From Pseudomonadota bacterium (GTDB taxonomy: Bacteria; Pseudomonadota; Gammaproteobacteria; JAKAQQ01), in contig DAHXNI010000059.1 in the NCBI GenBank assembly GCA_027365475.1, positions 1 to 48,298 of the forward strand: a DNA stretch of 48,298 nucleotides. The letters run 5' to 3'. Positions within the stretch are counted from its first letter, which is position 1. Every line of letters begins with the position of its first letter. Under the pieces are notes generated by a model. It was not told the origin of the DNA and ran no database searches. It worked only from the letters and a program-made list of their open reading frames with translations. Shown here one piece after another: positions 34,936 through 43,633 of this stretch. The position numbers and the translations under genes were made by a program.

Positions 34936-36221
34936 GCGTTGTCGATCTTGAAATTACGGATCTCACACTCGATGGAAAGGGGGTGGCCCGTAGTCACGGC
35001 AAGACGGTTTTTGTCCGGCATGCGCTGCCCGGTGAGGTGGTGCAGGCGCGCATCGTCAAGCGTCATGCGTCTTACGATGAAGCCAGCTGTGTTGTGCGAA
35101 TGCGTGAATCCAAGGATCGGCAATGTCCGCGATGCATCCATTTTGGCCAATGTGGCGGATGTACGCTTCAGATGCTGAATGCGGATCGGCAAATTGAACT
35201 CAAGGTGCGGATGGTACTGGAGACGCTCGAACGCATCGGTTCCGTTCGGCCCGCACGTGTCGAATTCCCCGCTCACGCGAGCCCCTGGTTTTACCGACGG
35301 CGTGCCCGCCTTCATTCCCGAAAAACATCCCAGGGCGTTGCATTCGGGTTTCAGGGGATCCAGGGATCCCGTGTGGTGCCCATCCTGGAATGCCCGGTGC
35401 TTGAGTACCCAATCAAGGATCTGCCCGGAAAGTTGACGCGGATACTTGGACCGTTGGCTATCTCCCATCGGATTGGCCAGATTGAGATCCTCTGCGGAGA
35501 TCGCAGTCGGGCGCTCGTGCTTTATATGAAAGCTGCAGCAACGGAGGCTGACTATGCGCTTCTTGTGGAGGCTGGATGTGAGGTGGGCATTCCCTTGTAT
35601 CTTGTGACAGCTGATTCTGGAACCGTCACGACGCTCTCACCGGATGCAGAGCCCTTGTCTTACCGGCTCGGCGAGCCGGATCTTACGATCGGGTTCGATG
35701 TGACCGATTTCATTCAGGTGAACCATGAAATCAATCTTGTACTCGTTCATGATGTGCTCGATTGGCTACTGATCACTCCAACTGATCGGATTTTGGATCT
35801 TTATGCCGGGGTCGGCAATTTCTCCCTGCCATTGGCACGGGCTGCGATGTCTGTGACAGCTGTCGAAGGTCGCGTCTCGGCTATTGAGACACTCAAGCAG
35901 AATATGAAGCGGAATCATATCGGGAATTTGAGCGCCCAGGTATCTGATCTCAATGAAGTGCCAACCGGATTGTGGAGTCTGGACAGATATGATGCTTTGG
36001 TTCTGGATCCTCCACGCACGGGTGCCGCTCGCGTTTTGCCTCGATTGACAACCTGGAAACCATCCCGGGTGCTCTATGTTTCCTGCCATCCGGGGACATT
36101 AGCCCGGGATGCCCATGTTCTGGTTCATACCCTGGGCTATACCTTGAGTCGGATCAGAATCTATGACATGTTTCCGCAGACTGAGCATGTGGAAACGCTC
36201 GCGATGTTCGTACGCACGTGA
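34932..36221 (+). CDS. rlmD: 23S rRNA (uracil-1939-C5) methyltransferase
   Basis: A 429-residue SAM-dependent, iron-sulphur RNA methyltransferase. An N-terminal TRAM domain is followed by the cluster Cys in CIHFGQCGGC and a further Cys in ILECPVL. SAM-binding motif is LDLYAGVGNFSLPLA; the catalytic Cys region is YVSCHPGTLARD and DPPRTGA is present. The TTG start at 34932 overlaps the exonuclease stop (TTGA) with GAGG eight bases upstream; an ATG at 34908 is less likely. Confidence 0.92.
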   Translation: MSVVDLEITDLTLDGKGVARSHGKTVFVRHALPGEVVQARIVKRHASYDEASCVVRMRESKDRQCPRCIHFGQCGGCTLQMLNADRQIELKVRMVLETLERIGSVRPARVEFPAHASPWFYRRRARLHSRKTSQGVAFGFQGIQGSRVVPILECPVLEYPIKDLPGKLTRILGPLAISHRIGQIEILCGDRSRALVLYMKAAATEADYALLVEAGCEVGIPLYLVTADSGTVTTLSPDAEPLSYRLGEPDLTIGFDVTDFIQVNHEINLVLVHDVLDWLLITPTDRILDLYAGVGNFSLPLARAAMSVTAVEGRVSAIETLKQNMKRNHIGNLSAQVSDLNEVPTGLWSLDRYDALVLDPPRTGAARVLPRLTTWKPSRVLYVSCHPGTLARDAHVLVHTLGYTLSRIRIYDMFPQTEHVETLAMFVRT

Positions 36222-36715
36222 AACTGGAAATTGAGCGGAAGTTTCGGGTTCGATCCGATGAGTGGCGTGCTTTCGCCACTCGCGAGATACCAATCCGTCA
36301 GGGTTATATTGCCCACGGCCCCCATTTGGTGGTCCGGGTGCGGCTTACTGATACGGATGCCCGGCTCACGGTGAAAGCCGAGGCGGCTGGGCTGGTTCGC
36401 GAGGAGTTTGAGTTCGAGATGAAACCATCAGATGCGCAGCGGCTTCTTGACGGACACGTCAACGGCTGTGTGATTGAAAAAAAACGCTATGTCATCCCGG
36501 ACTCCGGGCTCATTTGGGAAATTGATGTCTTCGAGGGATACAATCAGGGGCTCGTGATTGCCGAAGTGGAACTCGAATCGGAGGGGCAGGTTTTTAAACG
36601 ACCTCAGTGGATCGGGAACGAAATAACCGGTGAGCAGCGTTTCTATAACAATTCATTGGCAAAACATCCCTTCACAGTCTGGTCTGAACGAGAACGCGGA
36701 TTGGGACTCACATGA
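36218..36715 (+). CDS. CYTH-domain phosphatase/cyclase-like protein
   Basis: A 165-residue CYTH (triphosphate tunnel metalloenzyme) protein. The EIERKF motif gives the ExExK signature at the start; RQGYIAHGPHLVVRVRL, LTVKAEAAG, and IAEVELESEGQ show further tunnel strands. No CHAD domain follows. Substrate may be inorganic triphosphate or a nucleotide. GTG 36218 overlaps rlmD by four bases and its stop overlaps nagZ by four. Confidence 0.9.
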   Translation: MKLEIERKFRVRSDEWRAFATREIPIRQGYIAHGPHLVVRVRLTDTDARLTVKAEAAGLVREEFEFEMKPSDAQRLLDGHVNGCVIEKKRYVIPDSGLIWEIDVFEGYNQGLVIAEVELESEGQVFKRPQWIGNEITGEQRFYNNSLAKHPFTVWSERERGLGLT

Positions 36716-37776
36716 TTTCCCTGGGCCCTCTCCTGATTGATCTTTCCGGGAAGGCAATTACTCCTGATGAACAGGATCTGCTTCGTTCGCCGGCCATCGG
36801 CGGAGTGGTGCTGTTCTCACGCAATTACGAATCACCCGAACAGCTCGCATCGCTCACCGAAGAAATCCATGCTTTACGCAGTCCGCCTCTTTTGATCGCG
36901 GTGGATCAGGAGGGGGGGCGTATTCAGCGTTTTCGCTCGGAATTCAGCCCGCTTCCATCGCCTCGTGCGCTGGGGATGCTCTGGGACAGAGATCGGGCAG
37001 AAGCCCGACGGCTGGCCCAATGCAGTGGTTGGGTGGGTGGTCTTGAGCTCCGATCAGCTGGCTTGGACATCTGTTTTGCTCCGGTGGTCGATTTTTGGCA
37101 GAAAACCAGTACCGTAATTGGAGATCGGGCATTTTCATCCAATCCCAAGGCGGTCACTGAACTTGCGCTGAGCTGGATTCGCGGACTCGAACGCGGCGGG
37201 ATTCGTGCAACGCTGAAGCATTTCCCAGGGCATGGCGGTGTTCCGGAAGACACGCACCAAACTGCTGCGGCTGACACTCGTTCAATGTCGGATCTTATGA
37301 AGCATGATTTGATTCCTTATCGTGATCTCATTGGGCGGCTGCCTAACGTCTGCGTCATGACCGCACATGTTTTTTTCCCAGTCATTGATCCTCGGCCTGC
37401 CAGTCTATCCAAGTACTGGATCCAGGAAGTTTTAAGAAAAGAGATGCAACTTCAAGGTGCGGTAATCAGTGATGACCTCACCATGCATGCGCTGGATACT
37501 CAGGGTTCGTTGGATGAGCGGGCCCGGCTCGCTCTTCTGGCCGGTTCGGATTTGATTTTAGCGTGCAATGCGCGACCTACGCTCCCGGCGCTTTTGAGGT
37601 CACTCAGAGACTATCACAATCCGGTCAGCCGATTGCGTTTGATGCACCTGCATCGTTCACAACCTCTGGCAAGATCAGCTCTGTTGCAGATGCCGGTTTG
37701 GCGTGAATCTGTCAAACTGCTCGAAGCATTTCAGGCTCGTACGGATTTGTTTCCAGGGGAGAGGGCAGGTGGATGA
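36712..37776 (+). CDS. nagZ: Beta-N-acetylhexosaminidase NagZ
   Basis: A 354-residue cytoplasmic glycoside hydrolase family 3 enzyme that removes N-acetylglucosamine from recycled muropeptides. GVVLFSRNYESPEQ, IAVDQEGGRIQRF, the KHFPGHGGVPEDTH signature with catalytic His/Asp pair, and VISDDLTMHAL (nucleophile Asp) are visible. It is followed by a purine phosphoribosyltransferase and mtnP gene, an arrangement seen in Pseudomonas relatives. The stop overlaps hpt by eight bases. Confidence 0.95.
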   Translation: MISLGPLLIDLSGKAITPDEQDLLRSPAIGGVVLFSRNYESPEQLASLTEEIHALRSPPLLIAVDQEGGRIQRFRSEFSPLPSPRALGMLWDRDRAEARRLAQCSGWVGGLELRSAGLDICFAPVVDFWQKTSTVIGDRAFSSNPKAVTELALSWIRGLERGGIRATLKHFPGHGGVPEDTHQTAAADTRSMSDLMKHDLIPYRDLIGRLPNVCVMTAHVFFPVIDPRPASLSKYWIQEVLRKEMQLQGAVISDDLTMHALDTQGSLDERARLALLAGSDLILACNARPTLPALLRSLRDYHNPVSRLRLMHLHRSQPLARSALLQMPVWRESVKLLEAFQARTDLFPGERAGG

Positions 37777-38347
37777 AAAGCTTGGAGTAAACCTCCCTTC
37801 CGGTGCAACTTTGCTTTTTCATGCTGAGGCCGTACGCCAGGCACTGGATAAAATGGCCCTACACGTCATGGACCAAGCGGGCGCCCGCCGACCCCTTGTA
37901 TTAATCGTTCTGACAGGTGGCCTTTATGCGGGCGCCTGGCTGACCGAGCGGCTTACCTTTGAGCTAGAGATTGATTTTATTCGTGTGAGCCGTTATCAGT
38001 CAGGGACGCAAAGCGGATATCTCGAATGGCTTAATAAACCTCGCATCTCACCTTCAGGGCGTACGGTGGTTGTGGTGGATGATGTTTGGGATGAAGGTGT
38101 GACCATCTCTGCTCTCAAGAAGTGGCTGATCGAAGAGGGTGCCGAACAGGTTCTGAGCGTCGTTTTAATCTGGAAGGAGAATGGAGCCCGTTCAATTCAG
38201 ATCGAGCAGCCGGATATTTATGGCTTACGTGCGGGACATCAATGGCTGATCGGGTGTGGGATGGATCTGAATGGGCGGTGGCGTCACTTGCCAGCGGTCT
38301 ATGCGCTTTCTGAAGATTCCTTGCCACGCTTCGACCCCGCCAGCTGA
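37769..38347 (+). CDS. hpt: Hypoxanthine-guanine phosphoribosyltransferase-like
   Basis: A 192-residue PRTase. The PRPP-binding loop VVVVDDVWDEGVT and LIVLTGGLYAGAWL give the type I PRTase fold; RVSRYQSGTQSG and IYGLRAGHQWLIGCGMD resemble the hypoxanthine/guanine group. It should salvage a 6-oxopurine base with PRPP. GTG 37769, with GGAGAGGG upstream, gives the family length. Its neighbour mtnP would release hypoxanthine that this enzyme could salvage. Confidence 0.85.
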   Translation: MDEKLGVNLPSGATLLFHAEAVRQALDKMALHVMDQAGARRPLVLIVLTGGLYAGAWLTERLTFELEIDFIRVSRYQSGTQSGYLEWLNKPRISPSGRTVVVVDDVWDEGVTISALKKWLIEEGAEQVLSVVLIWKENGARSIQIEQPDIYGLRAGHQWLIGCGMDLNGRWRHLPAVYALSEDSLPRFDPAS

Positions 38348-38446
38348 TGAAGACACCTCCAAGAGATTGCGACTCAGGGTCTCCGCAGTGGTGCACGGGT
38401 CGCCTAAAATCAGGGTGGAAACACATTACCGAGCGGAGTGAGATAC

Positions 38447-39208
38447 ATGTCTCGTAAGTACTTGTTTGCAATTATCGGAGGAACCGGAAACACTCAGCTG
38501 GCTGATTTTTCGCCCGATCGGAAAGAATGGATCGAGACGCCATGGGGGCGGCCTTCTGCACCAGTTATGATGGGGGATCTTTACAGTGTGCCTATTGCAT
38601 TTCTGCCCCGGCATGGACTCGAACACAAGCTCGCACCTCACCTCATCAATTATCGGGCCAATCTCTGGGCACTGGATGCGGTCGGAGTTTCACAGGTACT
38701 GGCTCTCGCCGCAGTTGGTGGAATCAGCAGGGAAATGATTCCCGGGCGTCTTCTCATTCCTGATCAACTCATCGACTATACCCATGGAAGGTCCGAAACG
38801 TACTGCGAGCCCGATTCCGAGACTATTCCCCATATCGATTTTACCGATCCTTTTGATTCCCCATTGCGACGACAAGTGATCCAAACCGCGGAACGCATAG
38901 GTCTTCCCGTTGTGAGCTGTGGTACGTATGCCGTGACGCAAGGGCCGCGTTTGGAGACGGCGGCGGAAATTCTTCGTCTCGAACGGGATGGATGTGACGT
39001 CGTTGGTATGACCGTTATGCCCGAAGCCGCGCTGGCACGTGAGTTGGGCATGGCTTATGCGTGTTGCGCGTTGGTGAGCAACTGGGCGGCCGGCAAGAAT
39101 GATGCCCCGATCCTTCGTGATATCAATCGCAATATGGATGAAGCGAAGGCCCAGCTTACCCTCCTGTTGCGAGCGGGATTGCCGAGCTGGATTTCGGAAT
39201 ACTCTTGA
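38447..39208 (+). CDS. mtnP: S-methyl-5'-thioinosine phosphorylase-like (MTAP family)
   Basis: A 253-residue nucleoside phosphorylase. FAIIGGTGNTQL, FLPRHGLEHKLAPHLINYRAN, SCGTYAVTQGPRLETAAEI and GMTVMPEAALAREL are the MTAP/PNP-II blocks. The base-binding segment reads VSNWAAGKND, with Asn rather than the Asp used for adenine recognition in MTA phosphorylases; together with the nagZ-hpt context this favours 5'-methylthioinosine, releasing hypoxanthine. ATG 38447 is chosen over the GTG at 38438. Its 3' end overlaps convergent csiV by 53 bases. Confidence 0.88.
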   Translation: MSRKYLFAIIGGTGNTQLADFSPDRKEWIETPWGRPSAPVMMGDLYSVPIAFLPRHGLEHKLAPHLINYRANLWALDAVGVSQVLALAAVGGISREMIPGRLLIPDQLIDYTHGRSETYCEPDSETIPHIDFTDPFDSPLRRQVIQTAERIGLPVVSCGTYAVTQGPRLETAAEILRLERDGCDVVGMTVMPEAALARELGMAYACCALVSNWAAGKNDAPILRDINRNMDEAKAQLTLLLRAGLPSWISEYS

Positions 39209-39962
39209 TATAAACGAGAATGCCATAGACGGGGTTGTCGAAATAACTCACACGACCCGGTCGAAACTGATCCGCCTGATTGATCGGATAGATGGAGAAA
39301 CGGTGCTGGCGGGGTTGGAGAGGAGGGATATTCCCTGAGGCCTGTGTTGAGACGGGAAGCGAATGCACCTGCCGGTTTCTTTTGACGAGCAGGGCATGAA
39401 CTTCGATGTAGACGTGGCGCATGACGGTGATCTGTACCGTGCCGAGTACTTGGAAGTGCTGGTCGCTCATGGATAAAGGTACGCTTGGCGGGTGCTTGCG
39501 GGTGGTGCTTGGAATCTGTGCCGGGGTGAGCGAGCCGGTCCGAGAAATCTTCCCACCTATCGGGTGGCCAAGGTCTACCGGGATGGCCAAACCCATAGGG
39601 TAGGCGGGTTGTATCCAAGCTCGTTTTAGTATCGGGTGGTAAAGTGCAGAGGCCTTTAAGGTGGCCCAAATGCGACGCATTCGGGGGCTCAAGCCAGCCT
39701 GATGAAATCCGGATGGCAGGTGGGATGGATGATCGAGATCAACTCCGGTTGATGCGGCTCCCTGTGGAATGGCATGTCCCCATCGCTCATGGCGACCCGC
39801 ATCTCGATCCAGCGAGCGGAAGACGATCACTTGAACCCACTGATTCAGCGGATGGGAGGGGTTCTGAGAGGCGGACGCACCCGCAAGGCTTGCCACTGGG
39901 GCTATTAAGACTGCGAAGGCGGCCAGCCAGCACAGCACGATGGGTTTCAAATGAGATGACAT
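39156..39962 (-). CDS. CsiV family peptidoglycan-binding protein
   Basis: A 268-residue secreted protein, signal peptide MSSHLKPIVLCWLAAFAVLIAPVASLAGA by start at 39962, where an AGGAG site lies about eight bases upstream (a longer frame to 40091 overlaps mfd). The opening QWVQVIVFRSLD and the later HVYIEVHALLV strand suggest the CsiV family, linked in other bacteria to D-amino-acid control of growth. It is just downstream of mfd on the same strand, a common gammaproteobacterial pairing. Overlaps mtnP at the 3' end. Confidence 0.75.
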   Translation of the reverse strand: MSSHLKPIVLCWLAAFAVLIAPVASLAGASASQNPSHPLNQWVQVIVFRSLDRDAGRHERWGHAIPQGAASTGVDLDHPSHLPSGFHQAGLSPRMRRIWATLKASALYHPILKRAWIQPAYPMGLAIPVDLGHPIGGKISRTGSLTPAQIPSTTRKHPPSVPLSMSDQHFQVLGTVQITVMRHVYIEVHALLVKRNRQVHSLPVSTQASGNIPPLQPRQHRFSIYPINQADQFRPGRVSYFDNPVYGILVYIKSIPKSSSAIPLATGG

Positions 39963-39978
39963 AAATGAAACTCCTGCA

Positions 39979-42900
39979 TCAGGGAGTTGGAGGAGGACTA
40001 CCCAGTATTGTAAGGATTTGCTGAATCCAGTGGAGCCGATCTTCGATCTCATGCATGGGTTTCCGGTAGAGAAGGCGGTTTGACCCATCAAAACGGTAAT
40101 GCACTGGCTCCATCTCGATCAAGCTAACGAGATCATTCGGTCGGATCGGTGTTTGGGATGCAAACAGAATCCGGCCCCCGGCAGCATGTGCTTCGAGTTT
40201 TCGAATCCCGAGAGGTGCAACTGCAAGACGCAGGCGGCTCACCGTCAATAGTGTTTCGAGCGGTTCCGGACAGGGGCCAAAGCGGTCTGATAACTCGTTG
40301 CGGAATGCTTCGAGTGCCTCAGGAGATGTTTTGAAAGCAAGTTCTTTATAGAGAACAAGCCGCTGGTGAATATCCGATACATAGGAATCCGGGATCAAGG
40401 CCGGTGCCTGTAGATCCACTTCGGCACGATCTGGATCAAGTTCCAGGGACTCCAGACCGAGGGCTGGATCCTGTCCTGATTTCAGGTATGCAACGGCTTT
40501 CTGCACATACTCTGCATAAAGACTGAATCCGATCGATTCGATTTCCCCGCTCTGGGCTTTCCCAAGCAGTTCGCCTGCCCCCCGGATTTCGAGATCCTGC
40601 ATCGCTAAAAGAAATCCCGAACCCAGGGCATCGAAACGGGTCAGGGCTTCGAGTCTTTGTTGCGTGTCTGCCCCAAGGCTTTCATAGGAGTCAACGAAAA
40701 GATAGGCATAGGCCCGATGATGGGAGCGTCCCACCCGGCCACGCAACTGGTGGAGTTCAGCCAGCCCAAAGCGGTCGGCCTGATTGATCAGAATCGTGTT
40801 GGCCAGGGGAACATTGATTCCGCTTTCAATGATTTTGGTCGCGACTAGAATTGCGAACCGCTGGTGGTAAAAATCGACCATCGTCTGCTCGAGCTGGCGT
40901 TCGGGCATCTGACCATGGGCATAACGGACTTCGTGGTGTGGGGCCAGGCGAGCCATCTCTTGGGTGAGGGCTTCGATACCCTGGACGCGGGGAGTAACCA
41001 CATAAACTTGTCCACCCCGCTGAAGCTCGCGTGCTATCGCTTCCTGAACAATCGTTAGGTCCCAGGGTCCCAAAAAGGTTTGAATCGGCAGGCGGTCTTT
41101 GGGAGGCGTGGCAATCAGGCTGAGATCACGAAGCCCGCCCAGTGTCATATTGAGCGTTCGCGGTATGGGTGTTGCGGTCAGAGTGAGTGTGTGAATGTCG
41201 GCCTTGAGTCGACTGATCTGCTCCTTTTGACGTACACCAAAACGATGTTCTTCATCAATGATGAGTAACCCCAGGTTTTTGAATCGCGGTGTATTTTGGA
41301 GGAGTTTATGGGTTCCGATGACGATATCGATTTTCCCCTGGAGCAGCCTCTCCCGGATATTTTCTTCTTCCCGGGCACTTCGAAAACGCGACAGGGTATC
41401 GATTGCAACGGGCCAGTTCGAGAACCGATCCCGAAAAGATTCGCCATGCTGCTGGGCGAGCAGTGTCGTTGGAACCAAAATCACGGCTTGATGACCGGAT
41501 TGAACACAGGCCCAAGCCGCACGGAGTGCAACCTCGGTTTTACCGAATCCCACATCACCGCAAACGACACGATCCATCGGCTTCGTAAGGGCGAGGTCGG
41601 CAAGCACCTGATTAATGGTGGTTAGTTGGTCCTCTGTTTCTTCGAATGGACATTCGAGTGCAAACCGTTCATATCGGGCTGGATCAAACGTCAAAGCCGG
41701 TGCATTTGCCAGTTTGCGGCGGGCATGGGTTTCAAGAAGTTCGGTTGCTACATCAAAAGCCCGCTTTTGAGCTTCACGTTTGGTTTTCTCCCATTGCCCG
41801 CCACCGAGGCGGTGCCAGGGAGCCTGGTCGGCGTCTCCACCGAGATAGCGGCTCACGAGGTGCAAGGACCCAATCGGAACATACAGGCGGTCACCGCCAA
41901 GATATTCGAGATGGAGAAAATCTCCTGGGATGCCGTCGACCTCAAGGTGTACCAAACCCCGGTACCGCCCAATGCCGTGCTCGACATGGATGACTGGCGC
42001 TGCAGGCAAAAGATTTTTGAAATCCTGGATCAGAACGAGAGGATTTTTGCCGGCAGTCGCGTCTGATCTGCGTACGGGTGGGGCCATCCAAAACTCGTTT
42101 TCCGTAAGGACAGCTACACCCTGCTCGGGCCACAGGAATCCCTCTTCAAGTGGGGCTTGATTCAAGGTCCAAGGAGTCTCACAAGCAAGAAATGTGTCCC
42201 AATCCTCGTTTTTCCGGGGTGGTAGCAAGTCAGCCTGTGTAAAGAGAGGAAACAGGGAATCCTGACGTCCACTCGATCCGGCAACCAGGAAACCACGCAG
42301 GTGTGTCAGGCTGAGATAGTTCCAGAGATGTCGGCCGAGATGATCCTGCTGCGAACGCGGGATTTTGAGAGAATCTGGGACAGGTTCGGTTCCCCAGCAG
42401 TGAACCGGTCCAACCGAGGTGCTTTCAGGCGATGACTGCAATGAGATGCACTGGAGTTGATTCAGACGCTGCAAGAGTTCGTCGGATCCGGTGTAGGCTT
42501 CTGAAATGGACAGTGGGGGAAAATCGAGCGCGCCTTGCCGGTGAGCGTACCGGCTCGCAATCTGCCCGAGAGTTTCCAAAAGTGCATCTCGAGCACCCGG
42601 AGCCCAGATAAGACGTGGTTGAGCCGGAAGAAAATCCAGTAAGATTGCGGTTTTTTCAAACAGCAGGGGTAGGTATGCCTCAAGTCCTTCAATACTGGCT
42701 CCGCGACTCACTTCGCGGTAAACACCATAGTTTTGTGGGGGCCCCTCAAAACGCTCTCGTAAACTTTGGCGGAACCTACGGATACTGTTCTCATCTAGAC
42801 GGAACTCACGTGCTGGGAGCCAGGATACGGATTCGACGCGTTCAATCGAAAGTTGTGTTTCAGGATCAAAACGTCTCAACGTCTCGATCGTTTCGTCGAG

Positions 42901-43485
42901 AAAATCGATGCGATAAGGATAGTTCGCCGCCACTGTAAAAACATCTAAAAGAGATCCCCGGATCGCAAATTCGCCCGGTGCGCGAACCAGGGATGTCTCC
43001 TGATAACCGGCCTCGATCAGTCGCGCGCGGAAAGATGCGAGCGGCAGTGTTTCGCCCACACTGAGTACGAGGGTTTCCTGATCCAGAAATGGGGTAGGGG
43101 GGAGGCGTTCACAAAGAGCGGGCGCAGAAACCAGAGTGACGCGGGCTTGGCCTTGACGCATGGCATTCAGTGTGCGCAATCGCTCGGAGACGATTTCTGT
43201 GGCTGGTGAAAAATGATCATAGGGAAGAACTTCTCTGTCGGGAAATGACCAGATTCTAGGAGCGGATTTGCCATCTGAGAAATAGTTGAGTTCAGCGAGA
43301 AGTCGTGCTTGAGCCTGGTTCGATTCTGTGACAATGATCCAAGGGCTGCTTGGGTCGATCACGACCTTAGCTATGAGCCAGGATGCGAAGGAACCCTGAA
43401 CACCAGTCCAGGTCATCTCAAGAGGCTGGGCGGGGTCAGTCGGCAACAACGAACGGGGATGCTGCGAAGCTAGGGGTGTGCTCAT
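39979..43485 (-). CDS. mfd: Transcription-repair coupling factor
   Basis: A 1168-residue translocase of normal size. Domains in order: UvrB-like (about 10-340), RNA polymerase-interacting CarD-like segment (VIHVEHGIGRYRGLVHLEV), and the ATPase with GDVGFGKTEVALRAA, ILVPTTLLAQQH, DEEHRFGVRQKE and TLTATPIPRTLNM; the C-terminal D7 domain completes it. It removes stalled RNA polymerase and recruits UvrA. ATG 43485 gives the expected N-terminus. csiV follows 16 bases downstream on the same transcript. Confidence 0.95.
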   Translation of the reverse strand: MSTPLASQHPRSLLPTDPAQPLEMTWTGVQGSFASWLIAKVVIDPSSPWIIVTESNQAQARLLAELNYFSDGKSAPRIWSFPDREVLPYDHFSPATEIVSERLRTLNAMRQGQARVTLVSAPALCERLPPTPFLDQETLVLSVGETLPLASFRARLIEAGYQETSLVRAPGEFAIRGSLLDVFTVAANYPYRIDFLDETIETLRRFDPETQLSIERVESVSWLPAREFRLDENSIRRFRQSLRERFEGPPQNYGVYREVSRGASIEGLEAYLPLLFEKTAILLDFLPAQPRLIWAPGARDALLETLGQIASRYAHRQGALDFPPLSISEAYTGSDELLQRLNQLQCISLQSSPESTSVGPVHCWGTEPVPDSLKIPRSQQDHLGRHLWNYLSLTHLRGFLVAGSSGRQDSLFPLFTQADLLPPRKNEDWDTFLACETPWTLNQAPLEEGFLWPEQGVAVLTENEFWMAPPVRRSDATAGKNPLVLIQDFKNLLPAAPVIHVEHGIGRYRGLVHLEVDGIPGDFLHLEYLGGDRLYVPIGSLHLVSRYLGGDADQAPWHRLGGGQWEKTKREAQKRAFDVATELLETHARRKLANAPALTFDPARYERFALECPFEETEDQLTTINQVLADLALTKPMDRVVCGDVGFGKTEVALRAAWACVQSGHQAVILVPTTLLAQQHGESFRDRFSNWPVAIDTLSRFRSAREEENIRERLLQGKIDIVIGTHKLLQNTPRFKNLGLLIIDEEHRFGVRQKEQISRLKADIHTLTLTATPIPRTLNMTLGGLRDLSLIATPPKDRLPIQTFLGPWDLTIVQEAIARELQRGGQVYVVTPRVQGIEALTQEMARLAPHHEVRYAHGQMPERQLEQTMVDFYHQRFAILVATKIIESGINVPLANTILINQADRFGLAELHQLRGRVGRSHHRAYAYLFVDSYESLGADTQQRLEALTRFDALGSGFLLAMQDLEIRGAGELLGKAQSGEIESIGFSLYAEYVQKAVAYLKSGQDPALGLESLELDPDRAEVDLQAPALIPDSYVSDIHQRLVLYKELAFKTSPEALEAFRNELSDRFGPCPEPLETLLTVSRLRLAVAPLGIRKLEAHAAGGRILFASQTPIRPNDLVSLIEMEPVHYRFDGSNRLLYRKPMHEIEDRLHWIQQILTILGSPPPTP

Positions 43486-43542
43486 GTTCTGTGTGCAGTC
43501 AAAGTCGCCCTTTCAAAGCTGGCTGCTGCATCAGGCTTGGCC

Positions 43543-43587
43543 GAACCGAACCCTCTCCTTCTGGCCGGAAGGAGAGGGGATCGGTTC
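43543..43587 (-). terminator. Long hairpin between tricorn-like gene and mfd
   Basis: A strong inverted repeat: GAACCGA and CCCTCTCCTTC (43543-43561), loop TGGCCG, then GAAGGAGAGGG (43568-43578) and TCGGTTC (43581-43587); 18 paired positions interrupted by a short internal asymmetry. It lies between the minus-strand Tricorn-like gene and mfd. No T-run follows, so it could be a factor-assisted terminator, an attenuator or an RNA processing site. Confidence 0.5.
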
Positions 43588-43633
43588 ATGAGTGGTGGGT
43601 GCTTGCTTGTGTGCAGGACCGCAGGGATTCCAA

